Origin: a bacterium | GTDB taxonomy: Bacteria > Pseudomonadota > Gammaproteobacteria > Nevskiales > OUC007 | Direction: 5' to 3' | DNA length: 45,979 nucleotides | Assembly: GCA_018222345.1 (NCBI GenBank) | Contig: JAAFAL010000007.1 | Location: forward strand, 1-45,979 | In this document: positions 24,133-31,605 of the stretch, one piece after another | Layout of the letters: each line of letters begins with the position of its first letter | Position numbering within the stretch: the stretch's first letter is position 1 | Program-made: the position numbers and the translations under genes | The notes under the pieces: model-generated | The model's input: only the letters and a program-made list of their open reading frames with translations | Database searches by the model: none | What the model was told of the DNA's origin: nothing

Positions 24133-25609
24133 GTTGGTCATCCAATGCAAAGCTTGTAATGGCGCGTGCCTTGAGCGCCGGTTTGTCGATTTTTCCGGCG
24201 CCGGTCTTGGGCAAGGCATCCATGGCCAAAACGTGATGCGGAATCTTGTAGCCGGCCAGTTGCGGCTGCAGGTGGGCCTTGAGGGCGCCATGGCCCAGCC
24301 CAGCCGGTGCAATGGCGGCTACGCCCACTTCGCCCCAGTGCGGATGCGGTACGCCGAACACCGCCACCTCGGCAACCTGCGGGTGAGTGGCGATGGCGGC
24401 CTCGACTTCGGCCGGGAACACGTTCTCGCCGCCGGAAATGAACATCTCCTTGCGGCGCCCAACGATGGTGAACAAGCCCTGCGTATCTTGTCGCGCCAGG
24501 TCGCCGGTCCACAGCCAGCCATCACGCAGGGCCTTGGCAGTTTCGGCTTGGTTGCCAAGATAGCCGGCGAAGACGTGCGGGCCAGCAAGCGTCAATTCGC
24601 CTACCTCGCCCAGCGCGACCGGTGTGCCGTCAGCATCGCGCAGCACGGCTTGGGTGTTCAGCATCGGGCGGCCCACCGATTGCGGTTGGTTGGCGGCCTC
24701 ATCGGCGGAGATTGCAAAGCAGTTCACGCCGGCCTCGGTGAGGCCGTAGCCTTGGCGGAAGCCGATGCCGCGCTCAGCGAAGCGCTGACGCAATGCCTCG
24801 TCGCAAGCTGCGCCGCCGGATATCGCGAAACGCACGGCATGCAGGTCGGCGGACTGAAAATCAGGGTGGTCAGCCAGCATGCGGTACATGGTTGGCACCA
24901 TGAACAACGCGCTGGCGCGGTGCGTTGCCACGGCGGCCAAATAGGCGCCAGCATCAAACCCATCCATCAGCACAACCCGGCCGCCAATGGCCAGCAACGG
25001 TGTCGCCAAAACATTGATGCCCGCGTGAAACGCTGGCGAGGCCTGGACGACGCAATCGTCTGGTTCTAGCCCCCAGGCGGCTACGGTGTTGTCGATATTG
25101 GCGTCGATCTGGCGCCGCGGAATCATTGCCGCCTTGGGTGTGCCAGTGCTGCCGCCGGTCAGCAGCAGCATGGCAATGCGCTCCGGGGCGCGGTCATCAG
25201 CCGGTGGGCGGCCACTGCCCACGTCGGCAAGTAGTCGCTCGTAGGCATCGAGCGCGACGGGTGCCGGCGTGCTGTCGGGCAGTAGCGGCTTGCAGCCGGC
25301 ACCCACCAGCACCACCTTAGGTTTTATCACCGCCAGTATTTGGGCCTGCTCGGCAGCGCTTAGCCGGGTGTTGAGCGGCGCGTAACAGGCGCCCAACCAG
25401 TCCGCCGCAGCAATCAGGTCAAGATGCGCAATGTGGTTATTGGCCAGAATGCTAACCGCGTCGCCTCGGCCGACTCCCTGCGCGGCCAGCCACGTAGCCA
25501 ACGCCGAAGCACGCTGGGCCAGCTCGCCATAGCTGAGCCAACACCCGCGCCAGAACACTGCGGGGCGTTGCCGCGGCTGCGCGTCGTAACGGTCGATCCA
25601 GGCCGTCAT
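24107..25609 (-). CDS. AMP-dependent acyl-CoA synthetase/ligase
   Basis: This ANL-superfamily enzyme would activate a carboxylic acid to its CoA thioester with ATP. The AMP-binding P-loop is MLLLTGGSTGTPKAA; QGYGLTEAG is the A5 motif; GWLWTGDLARQDTQGLFTIVGRRKEMFISGGENVFPAEVE contains the ATP-binding aspartate and hinge; the C-terminal catalytic lysine is in LPKTGAGKIDK. From the ATG at 25609, which overlaps the preceding stop as ATGA, it is 500 residues. The acyl substrate (fatty, hydroxy or aromatic) is unknown; neighbours suggest acids released by the secreted hydrolases. Confidence 0.93.
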   Translation of the reverse strand: MTAWIDRYDAQPRQRPAVFWRGCWLSYGELAQRASALATWLAAQGVGRGDAVSILANNHIAHLDLIAAADWLGACYAPLNTRLSAAEQAQILAVIKPKVVLVGAGCKPLLPDSTPAPVALDAYERLLADVGSGRPPADDRAPERIAMLLLTGGSTGTPKAAMIPRRQIDANIDNTVAAWGLEPDDCVVQASPAFHAGINVLATPLLAIGGRVVLMDGFDAGAYLAAVATHRASALFMVPTMYRMLADHPDFQSADLHAVRFAISGGAACDEALRQRFAERGIGFRQGYGLTEAGVNCFAISADEAANQPQSVGRPMLNTQAVLRDADGTPVALGEVGELTLAGPHVFAGYLGNQAETAKALRDGWLWTGDLARQDTQGLFTIVGRRKEMFISGGENVFPAEVEAAIATHPQVAEVAVFGVPHPHWGEVGVAAIAPAGLGHGALKAHLQPQLAGYKIPHHVLAMDALPKTGAGKIDKPALKARAITSFALDDQHVDSKSAA

Positions 25610-26619
25610 GCGGCGCCCCACTGAACGCAAACCGCATTCCATACGTAACCGATGCCAGCGGCGACCAGAAGCGCGTGATCATCGCGCTTGAGCGTGCCGG
25701 CATCACGCGCCAAACACAGCGACAAGATCTGATCGACTTGGCCGAGGTGGCCGTAGTCGCTGAGGTAAATGGAGTGTGCGTGAGGGATTTGCAGACGGCG
25801 CAGCACCTCATCATGCGCGCTGCGCTTCATGTGCAACATGGCCACATGGGCGATGTCGCTAGTGCGCAGTTCGCTACGCGCCATGGCATCCTCCATGACG
25901 CCAACAAAGTGTTGCAGCGAGCGCTCTTCAAGCCGCGCCTTCATGCCCGCCGGGTCGGGCACTTGCAGCCGATATTCGTGCACATTGTCTGGGGTCAGCG
26001 GGGCGCGGGTTCCGCCCACCGGCACGATGACGTCCTCGGAGAAGCTACCGTCGGTGCGGATGGCGCTACCCAGAATCGTGTGCCCTGCGCCTTGCCGCTG
26101 CACAACTGCTGCACCGCCCCCCGCGCCCAGGTTGAACAGAAAGCGCACATTCGGGTCGGTGTAATCAATCAGGTCGCAATTGCGGTAGCCGCCGGCAATC
26201 AACACCGTGTTGACCGAATCGTCGGCAACGATCAAGTCGCGGGCCTGCTTTAGCGCCAGCACCGCAGTGCCACACTTCTGGCCCAGGTCGTAGGCCCAGG
26301 CGCGCGTCGCGCCCAGGTCGTGGGCCAGCTTGATGCCGGAAGTCCACACCGGATAGTCCTTGTGTTCCTCGTTGATCGAGATCACGACGTCGATATCACT
26401 GGCGCTTACGCCTGCGTCGGTCAATGCCACCTCGGCAGCGCGTACACCCATGGCCACGGTGTGGTCGCCTGGCCCCGGCACCGGCTTTTGGGTGATTCCG
26501 AGCTTGTCGGTGACCACCCACTCGGGTAGCCCGCTGGCCTTGGCGATGTCCGCCGCCGTCATGCGGCCATCCGGCAGGTAGGTGCCCAAGCCGGTGATAT
26601 GTGCTTGCACCACTGTCAC
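25606..26619 (-). CDS. 3-oxoacyl-ACP synthase III-like (thiolase-fold) enzyme
   Basis: The 337 residues have the FabH fold: ITGLGTYLPDGRMTAADIA at the N-terminus and the nucleophile Cys116 in DLGQKCGTAV. His263 in MLHMKRS corresponds to the catalytic histidine. The usual Asn motif (YGNTSAAS in FabH) is DYGHLGQVDQ here, with His291 in its place, so the chemistry may differ from the decarboxylating condensation of FabH. It starts with GTG overlapping the TetR stop and is coupled to the acyl-CoA ligase. That context suggests acyl-CoA handling in a catabolic route rather than fatty acid initiation. Condensation, thiolysis or acyl transfer are all possible. Confidence 0.82.
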   Translation of the reverse strand: MTVVQAHITGLGTYLPDGRMTAADIAKASGLPEWVVTDKLGITQKPVPGPGDHTVAMGVRAAEVALTDAGVSASDIDVVISINEEHKDYPVWTSGIKLAHDLGATRAWAYDLGQKCGTAVLALKQARDLIVADDSVNTVLIAGGYRNCDLIDYTDPNVRFLFNLGAGGGAAVVQRQGAGHTILGSAIRTDGSFSEDVIVPVGGTRAPLTPDNVHEYRLQVPDPAGMKARLEERSLQHFVGVMEDAMARSELRTSDIAHVAMLHMKRSAHDEVLRRLQIPHAHSIYLSDYGHLGQVDQILSLCLARDAGTLKRDDHALLVAAGIGYVWNAVCVQWGAA

Positions 26620-27239
26620 CGCGGCGCCATCCCATGTTCGAGCAGGCGCATGATCTCGTCCACCACGGCCTCAGGCGCCTTGCGGCCCTCCCACACGGCA
26701 TAACGCAGGCCAAGGAAGTGGCCAATACCCATGATGGCCCAGGCGCGGGTTTCACCGTCGCCAGGCAGTAGTTCGCCGCGCGCGGCGGCGGCATTCAACG
26801 CTGCGGCATAACCCTCGGCAATACCGCGGTAATAGCCACGAAACAGCGCCTCATCGACAAACTGTGATTCCTGGACGATGCGGTACAAGTGCGGATGCTC
26901 GTGTACATAACGCACAAACGCCTCTAGGCCGCGGCGCTCGGCGTCCATTTGATCCGACGTGGCGGCAACCGCCTGCGCCATGGCGCGGCGTACACCGGCG
27001 CCAATGTCCTGCACCAAATGGCGGAATGCGTCTTCCTTGCTTTTGAAATACAGGTACCAAGTGCCCTGGCCAACTCCGGCCTCGTTAGTAATGCCCGCCA
27101 CGGATGCAGCGTGATAGCCCTTTTGGCCGAACTCGGCTTCGGCGGCGGCCAGCAAGCGGGCGAGCGTCGCGCGGCCGCGCGATGTCGCTGGCGGCTTGAG
27201 CGGCACGACCTTTTCGGCACTTTCGGTCTGCTTGGACAC
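26616..27239 (-). CDS. TetR-family transcriptional regulator
   Basis: This 207-residue repressor-type protein has its helix-turn-helix near residues 28-72 (RLLAAAEAEFGQKGYHAASVAGITNEAGVGQGTWYLYFKSKEDAFRHLV pattern), a textbook TetR N-terminus, and a large alpha-helical ligand domain. It starts with GTG at 27239 behind GGGAG. It is the first gene of the minus-strand operon and divergent from the PhaB-like gene. A perfect 11-bp palindrome lies between, so it probably represses itself, its operon and the divergent reductase, released by an acyl-CoA or similar ligand. Confidence 0.92.
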   Translation of the reverse strand: MSKQTESAEKVVPLKPPATSRGRATLARLLAAAEAEFGQKGYHAASVAGITNEAGVGQGTWYLYFKSKEDAFRHLVQDIGAGVRRAMAQAVAATSDQMDAERRGLEAFVRYVHEHPHLYRIVQESQFVDEALFRGYYRGIAEGYAAALNAAAARGELLPGDGETRAWAIMGIGHFLGLRYAVWEGRKAPEAVVDEIMRLLEHGMAPR

Positions 27240-27309
27240 TGTGTCTCCCGCGCAATGGCGACGGCCGGCTTGAAGCTGGCTCTGTTGATTGGAGCCACCC
27301 GCAGGCCAA

Positions 27310-27320
27310 ACCTGACAGGT
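27310..27320. promoter_or_regulatory. Probable TetR operator
   Basis: ACCTG-A-CAGGT is a perfect 11-bp palindrome. It overlaps the -35 of the rightward (phaB-like) promoter and lies just after the predicted start of the leftward (tetR) transcript. One bound dimer could block both. Confidence 0.55.
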
Positions 27321-27340
27321 GATTCATGTTTCAGTAAACT
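27312..27340 (+). promoter_or_regulatory. Probable promoter of the PhaB-like gene
   Basis: CTGACA (27312-27317) and TAAACT (27335-27340) are 17 nt apart. The coding start is 53 nt beyond the -10. Confidence 0.5.
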
Positions 27341-27364
27341 AGCCATCACGCACTGGGCTGTCAA
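27336..27364 (-). promoter_or_regulatory. Probable promoter of the tetR-led operon
   Basis: On the minus strand a perfect TTGACA (27364-27359) is followed after 17 nt by TAGTTT (27341-27336). Its -10 overlaps the -10 of the opposing promoter, so the two promoters compete for the same DNA. Confidence 0.55.
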
Positions 27365-27393
27365 GCCTTTTCACAACACAAGAAACACTCCGC

Positions 27394-28131
27394 ATGAGCA
27401 AATCATCACTCGCGATCGTCACCGGCGGCACCGGCGCCATTGGCACCGCCATCTGCGCGGCTCTACATGCCGATGGCCACAGCGTGGCCGCCATTGGCCA
27501 CCCCAGCGAAGCCGAGAAAATCGACACTTGGCGCAATGGCCTGGCGTTCGAGGCCCATGTTTATCTGGCCGATCTGGCCGACTTCGAGGCAACCACGGCT
27601 TGCTTAGCCAGTATCGAGGCCGAACTCGGCCAAGCTGCCGTGGTGGTTAATGCAGCAGGCATCACCCGCGACGCGCCGCTGAAGAAAATGGATGCGCAAG
27701 CCTGGCGCGCGGTGATGGGCGCGAATCTCGACAGCGTGTTCAACGTCACACGGCCACTCATCACAGCGATGATCGAAAATGCTCATGGGCGCATCATCAA
27801 TATTGCTTCCATCAACGGCCAGAAGGGCCAGTTTGGCCAGACCAACTACTCGGCCGCCAAGGCCGGCATGCATGGCTTCACCATGGCGCTAGCCCAGGAA
27901 GTAGCCAAGCACGGCATCACGGTCAATACGGTGTCGCCGGGATATATCGACTCGCCAATGATCCGGGCGGTACCGGAGCCGATTCGCGACAACATCCTCA
28001 GCGGCATTCCGGCCGGACGCTTCGGCACGCCCGAGGATATTGCGCGGGTGGTGGCCTTTCTCGCAGCGCCCGAATCAGGCTATCTGACGGGTGCGAATAT
28101 TCCAGTGAATGGTGGGCAGTTCATGCACTAG
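27394..28131 (+). CDS. phaB: Acetoacetyl-CoA reductase-like SDR (PhaB type)
   Basis: This 245-residue classical SDR has TGGTGAIGTAI (cofactor loop), VNAAGITRDAPLKKM, the catalytic region IINIASINGQKGQFGQTNYSAAKAGMHGF (Ser, Tyr, Lys) and the end YLTGANIPVNGGQFMH. INGQKGQFGQTNYSAAKAG is characteristic of PhaB, the NADPH acetoacetyl-CoA reductase of PHB synthesis; FabG is the alternative. No PHA synthase or thiolase gene is adjacent. Divergent transcription from tetR suggests it interconverts 3-hydroxyacyl- and 3-oxoacyl-CoA in the catabolic route encoded opposite. Confidence 0.85.
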   Translation: MSKSSLAIVTGGTGAIGTAICAALHADGHSVAAIGHPSEAEKIDTWRNGLAFEAHVYLADLADFEATTACLASIEAELGQAAVVVNAAGITRDAPLKKMDAQAWRAVMGANLDSVFNVTRPLITAMIENAHGRIINIASINGQKGQFGQTNYSAAKAGMHGFTMALAQEVAKHGITVNTVSPGYIDSPMIRAVPEPIRDNILSGIPAGRFGTPEDIARVVAFLAAPESGYLTGANIPVNGGQFMH

Positions 28132-28150
28132 CGCGCCACCGAAATACGAC

Positions 28151-28242
28151 TGTCATTGCGAGCGGCATAGCCGCGCGGCAATCTCGTCACCGAAGTCGCC
28201 ACCCAATGAGATTGCCGCGGCCCTTCGGGCCTCGCAATGACA
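28151..28242. repeat. Palindromic repeat, copy 6
   Basis: This 92-bp copy has ends TGTCATTGCGAG and CTCGCAATGACA and inner arms GCAATCTCGT and TGAGATTGC. It lies between the convergent ends of phaB and plsC and may serve as a terminator for both. Confidence 0.9.
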
Positions 28243-28245
28243 GGC

Positions 28246-28896
28246 TTAGCCTTTTGACGGCGATGTCTTTGCGTCAACAATTTGGCGCAGCGGCTCGGAC
28301 ATCCGCTCCGGATGCTTCGGCGTCGCCTGGGCAAAGAATCGCTGCACTTGCCGCACGTCAGCCTGCACATCCTCACCAGCCATTCGCGGCGCGCCGATTA
28401 GTAGCCGCTTCTGGCCGTAATCCATGGCCACCGGCAGCATGGGCACGCCGGCGCGGGCGGCAATGCGGTGGAATCCCGTCCGCCATGGGCCATTTGCACC
28501 GCTACGCGTACCCTCGGGTGCGATCACCATGAATATCGGCTCAGGCTGCCGCAGGCGTGCGGCGCATTGCGCCACCATGCCGCCGGGCGCGGCCCGGTTC
28601 ACCGGGAAAAACCCGAGACCGCGCACGATGGGGCCCAGCGGGCCGCGAAACAGCGAATGCTTGGCCATGGTGCGCGCCGGCAGGTTCAGCGCCATGGCGC
28701 CAAGCACCACATACAGGCCGTCCCACAAGGACGTATGCGGTGCGCCGATCAACACTGCGTGACTGACCTGTGGCATCTCGCCCTCGACACGCCAACCCAA
28801 GGCTCGCAACAGCAACTTGCCCAAGCTGACCCGTAGGCGCGCCCTTAGCGTCATCGGAGTCGGTTGCTTTACAACTGTTCGCGCAACTGTGGTCAT
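28246..28896 (-). CDS. plsC: 1-acyl-sn-glycerol-3-phosphate acyltransferase family protein
   Basis: This membrane-associated acyltransferase has the HX4D motif in APHTSLWDG and the substrate motif APEGTRSGANGPWRTGFHRIA. The block GFFPVNRAAPGG follows. It is 216 residues from the ATG at 28896, which overlaps the desaturase stop as ATGA; 28854 is a possible inner start. It would acylate lysophosphatidate or a related lipid. Coupling to a desaturase gene fits phospholipid remodelling. It may be an accessory paralogue rather than the housekeeping PlsC. Confidence 0.85.
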   Translation of the reverse strand: MTTVARTVVKQPTPMTLRARLRVSLGKLLLRALGWRVEGEMPQVSHAVLIGAPHTSLWDGLYVVLGAMALNLPARTMAKHSLFRGPLGPIVRGLGFFPVNRAAPGGMVAQCAARLRQPEPIFMVIAPEGTRSGANGPWRTGFHRIAARAGVPMLPVAMDYGQKRLLIGAPRMAGEDVQADVRQVQRFFAQATPKHPERMSEPLRQIVDAKTSPSKG

Positions 28897-29765
28897 TGCG
28901 CGGCTGTGGCAACGGGCTTGCGCTGCGCTGGCAACTGAAAGTCGCCAACCAAGCCCACCCAACTCAGGCTGCGTAGCGCCCACCAGGTCGGGTCGAACTG
29001 CCACCAGCGCTCACCTGCCTTGGCCGAACGGGGGTGCTTGTGGTGGTTGTTGTGCCAACCCTCACCCAGCGTCACCAGTGCCACCAACCAATTGTTGCGG
29101 CTGTTGTCACGGGTGTCGTGGTCACGGCCGCCCCATCGGTGGCCTGCAGAATTGACCAAAAATGTCGCGTGCCACAGCAAAACCGTGCCCACGAACAGGC
29201 CCCAAGCAAGCATTTGCAGGCCTGACGTGCCCAGGCTCGGTGCCCAGATCGCCAGCGCGTGACCCAACCCGAACAAGGCGCCTGCCTGAGCAATCAGCAG
29301 CGCAAGATAATGCCGCTGCAAGAACAGCAACTCGGGGAATCTAGCCAGGTCAGTCAGACGAAAACGCGGCGAATTGAACGAACTCGGCGCAATCATCCAG
29401 CCCATGTGGGCGTACCAAAAGCTTTGCGACACGGGTGAATGCACGTCCTTGTCGGTATCGGTGCCGGCATGGTGATCGCGGTGATGCGAAACCCACCAGA
29501 ACAAGCCGCCCTGAACCGCCAGGCTGCCGGCCAACGCCAGCAGGAACTGCACCACCCGATTGGCTTTGTAGGCGCGGTGCGCAAACAAGCGGTGATAGCC
29601 GGCGGTAATGCCGAAACCGCGCACCAGGTACAGGCCAAGCGCCACCCACAACGCCACCGGGCTCCAGCCCACCCACAGCGGCAACAGCGCGCCCAGATGG
29701 AACAACACGAACATCACCGCAACGGTGAGCGCCAGCGCCTTGCGCCGGCGGGCAGCAACAGCCAT
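28893..29765 (-). CDS. Acyl-CoA (delta-9) fatty acid desaturase
   Basis: This integral membrane di-iron desaturase has 290 residues from the ATG at 29765. The three histidine boxes are HRLFAH, HHRDHH (in WVSHHRDHHAGTDTDKD) and HNNHH (in GEGWHNNHHKHP). Hydrophobic pairs precede and follow the first two boxes, as in the DesB/stearoyl-CoA desaturase group. AAGG-like SD (AAGG, 8 nt before ATG) supports the start; GTG at 29774 is less likely. It is divergent from fabR and coupled to plsC, so it likely makes unsaturated acyl chains under FabR-type control. Confidence 0.93.
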   Translation of the reverse strand: MAVAARRRKALALTVAVMFVLFHLGALLPLWVGWSPVALWVALGLYLVRGFGITAGYHRLFAHRAYKANRVVQFLLALAGSLAVQGGLFWWVSHHRDHHAGTDTDKDVHSPVSQSFWYAHMGWMIAPSSFNSPRFRLTDLARFPELLFLQRHYLALLIAQAGALFGLGHALAIWAPSLGTSGLQMLAWGLFVGTVLLWHATFLVNSAGHRWGGRDHDTRDNSRNNWLVALVTLGEGWHNNHHKHPRSAKAGERWWQFDPTWWALRSLSWVGLVGDFQLPAQRKPVATAAQ

Positions 29766-29783
29766 ATCAAGCACCTTTTTAGA

Positions 29784-29795
29784 TTACAATTGTAA
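29784..29795. promoter_or_regulatory. Probable FabR-type operator, divergent control region
   Basis: TTACAATTGTAA is a perfect 12-bp palindrome with the ACA-N2-TGT core that I associate with FabR/DesT-like sites. A perfect TATAAT (29798-29803, plus strand) and TATTAT (29804-29799, minus strand) overlap just beside it, giving back-to-back promoters for fabR and the desaturase gene. Confidence 0.6.
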
Positions 29796-29890
29796 ACTAT
29801 AATAGCAGTGAATCAGTTGGGCGCAAGCTACATCAGCCAGATGACCGTTCTATGGCAAGCAGTTCCCACGTATCATCAGCCGGCAAAACC

Positions 29891-30523
29891 ATGAACACGC
29901 GTCAACAACAAAAACGCCAAACTCGCCGCGCGCTGATGGATGCCGCGCTGAATTTGCTCGCCGATGGGCGCCCATTCGCATCACTGGGTTTGCGCGAGAT
30001 CACACGCGGCGCAGGGCTGTCTGCGCCGGCGTTTTATCGCCACTTTGACGACATGGATGCGCTGGGCCTGGCACTGGTGGATGAAGCCGGCGTGGCACTG
30101 CGCCAATTGATGCGTGATGCGCGCCAGCGGGTGTCGGAAGATGGGCAAGCCATTCCCACATCGATCAAAACCTTTGTCGAATATCTCGACCGGCGCGCGC
30201 CCGAATTCCGCCTCATCGTCAGCCAGAGCCACGGTGGCAGCCCGGCATTCCGCCAGGCCATCGCCCGCGAGCGCGATGACTTCGCCAAGGAACTCGCCGA
30301 TGACCTGCACCGCATGGCCGAGCACCGCGGCCGCCCGGTTCGTGGCCGCCACGCCCTGGCCGAAGCCATGGTTACGTTGGTGTTTGCGGCTGGCGCACGA
30401 ATGCTCGACGAAGACCGCGATGAGCGCGCCCGGCACATGGCACAGTTGGCGCTGCAATTGCGCATGGCGCAGCTCGGTGCTGAAACGCTGGCCGCGCGTG
30501 ACGCCACGGTAACCGGTGACTAA
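29891..30523 (+). CDS. fabR: FabR-like TetR-family regulator of unsaturated fatty acid genes
   Basis: The 210 residues align with E. coli FabR over most of the length: QQQKRQTRRALMDAAL, FASLGLREITRGAGLSAPAFYRHFDDMDALGLALVDEAGVALRQLMRDARQR, and EAMVTLVFAAGARMLD. FabR and its relative DesT sense the unsaturated to saturated acyl ratio and repress desaturase genes. The ATG at 29891 (MNTRQQQ) fits the family start; 29852 is possible, and neither has a clear SD. It is divergent from the desaturase with a palindrome between them. Confidence 0.9.
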   Translation: MNTRQQQKRQTRRALMDAALNLLADGRPFASLGLREITRGAGLSAPAFYRHFDDMDALGLALVDEAGVALRQLMRDARQRVSEDGQAIPTSIKTFVEYLDRRAPEFRLIVSQSHGGSPAFRQAIARERDDFAKELADDLHRMAEHRGRPVRGRHALAEAMVTLVFAAGARMLDEDRDERARHMAQLALQLRMAQLGAETLAARDATVTGD

Positions 30524-30821
30524 CGCCCGCAGGCTCGACGCGGCGCTACGCCAAAGGCTGCAGGACCTTCCGCCCGGCAGCAGCACGGTGATACACAACG
30601 GGCAACGGTACCGCGTTACACGCCAGAACCGCGCCGGCGGCCGGGCAATCGCTGTGCAGGCCGAGGCCACCGATGGCAGCGACTGGATCAGCTTCAATGC
30701 TTACGCGCTAGACGACGGCATCGAATTGCGCCCCTGCGAAATGCCCCTAGAAACAGTGTTGGAGTTTCTCGCTGGGTACAGCGTCATCAACAACAGCGGC
30801 CGTCCAGATAAGCAGCCGTGA
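30516..30821 (+). CDS. Small protein of unknown function downstream of fabR
   Basis: I do not recognise this protein. It is 101 residues, starts with GTG inside the end of fabR (8-nt overlap) and is soluble by composition, with no signal peptide or membrane segment. The middle (VIHNGQRYRVTRQNRAGGRAIAVQAEATDGSDWISFNAYALDDGIELRPCEMP) looks like a small beta-rich domain. Its last 35 nt overlap the convergent end of pstB. It is not the membrane protein YijD found next to fabR in E. coli. Codon use and overlap support a real gene. Confidence 0.6.
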   Translation: MTNARRLDAALRQRLQDLPPGSSTVIHNGQRYRVTRQNRAGGRAIAVQAEATDGSDWISFNAYALDDGIELRPCEMPLETVLEFLAGYSVINNSGRPDKQP

Positions 30822-31605
30822 TGGCCTGCTTGGGGCTGTCGAAAATAGCCCCGGCAGGGCCTTGCTCGACCAGGCAACCAGCGTCGCCGCTAGTCCAGAA
30901 CACTGCCAGATGGTCGGCAATGCGCCGCGCCTGCTGCAAGTTATGGGTGACGACCACGACGGTGTAGTCGCCGCGGAGTTCTTCGATCAAGCCTTCAACC
31001 ACGCCGCTGGCAATGGGGTCGAGCGCGCTGCAGGGTTCGTCCATGAGCAAAATGTCCGGCTCCAACACCAACGCGCGGGCAATGCATAACCGTTGCTGCT
31101 GGCCGCCGGACAATTGCTGCGCCGGCATGTCTAGCCGCTGCGCGACCTCGTCCCACAGGCCGACACGGCGCAACACAGCTTCGATGCGGCCGGCGCGCTC
31201 ATCAGCGTTGCGCACACCTTGATCGCGCAGCGGCAAGTCGAGGTTGCGGGCGATGGACAGTGGGAAGGGATTGGGCTTTTGAAACACCTTGCCCACCCGG
31301 CGGCGCAGCGCCACGGGGTCGTAAGCCGGCCAGAGCACGTCGGCACCGTCGATCAATATTTGGCCGCTGACGCGCGCCCCCGGAATCAAATCAGTCAGCC
31401 GGTTCAGGCTGCTGAGCACGCTGGTTTTGCCGCAGCCAGAGGGCCCAATGATGGCGGTGATCTGCTGCTGCGGCACCTGCAGCGATACGCCGCGCACCGC
31501 GCATAGCGCGCCATAGTGCACAGCCAGGTCTTTGGTCTGAATGGCCAAAGCTGGCGGGGCGCTTTCGGCAACGACGGATCGTATGGGTGTAACAGTGGAT
31601 TTCAT
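30787..31605 (-). CDS. pstB: Phosphate ABC transporter ATP-binding protein
   Basis: This is the ATPase of the high-affinity Pst phosphate importer, 272 residues. Walker A is GPSGCGKTS, the Q-loop is KVFQKPNPFPLSIARNL (typical of PstB), the signature is LSGGQQQRLCIARAL, Walker B is ILLMDEPCSALDP and the H-loop is VVVTHNLQQARRIAD. The start overlaps the pstA stop as ATGA. phoU does not follow: the locus ends here, convergent with the 101-residue gene. Confidence 0.96.
   Translation of the reverse strand: MKSTVTPIRSVVAESAPPALAIQTKDLAVHYGALCAVRGVSLQVPQQQITAIIGPSGCGKTSVLSSLNRLTDLIPGARVSGQILIDGADVLWPAYDPVALRRRVGKVFQKPNPFPLSIARNLDLPLRDQGVRNADERAGRIEAVLRRVGLWDEVAQRLDMPAQQLSGGQQQRLCIARALVLEPDILLMDEPCSALDPIASGVVEGLIEELRGDYTVVVVTHNLQQARRIADHLAVFWTSGDAGCLVEQGPAGAIFDSPKQAITAAYLDGRCC

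Noticed and set aside
15812-28131. An OleABCD-type hydrocarbon operon (thiolase-fold enzyme, alpha/beta hydrolase, AMP ligase, SDR)
   Set aside because: The set looks similar at first, but both hydrolases carry export signals, the SDRs are classical short forms and one is PhaB-like, and outer-membrane and symporter genes are embedded. This fits uptake and catabolism better.
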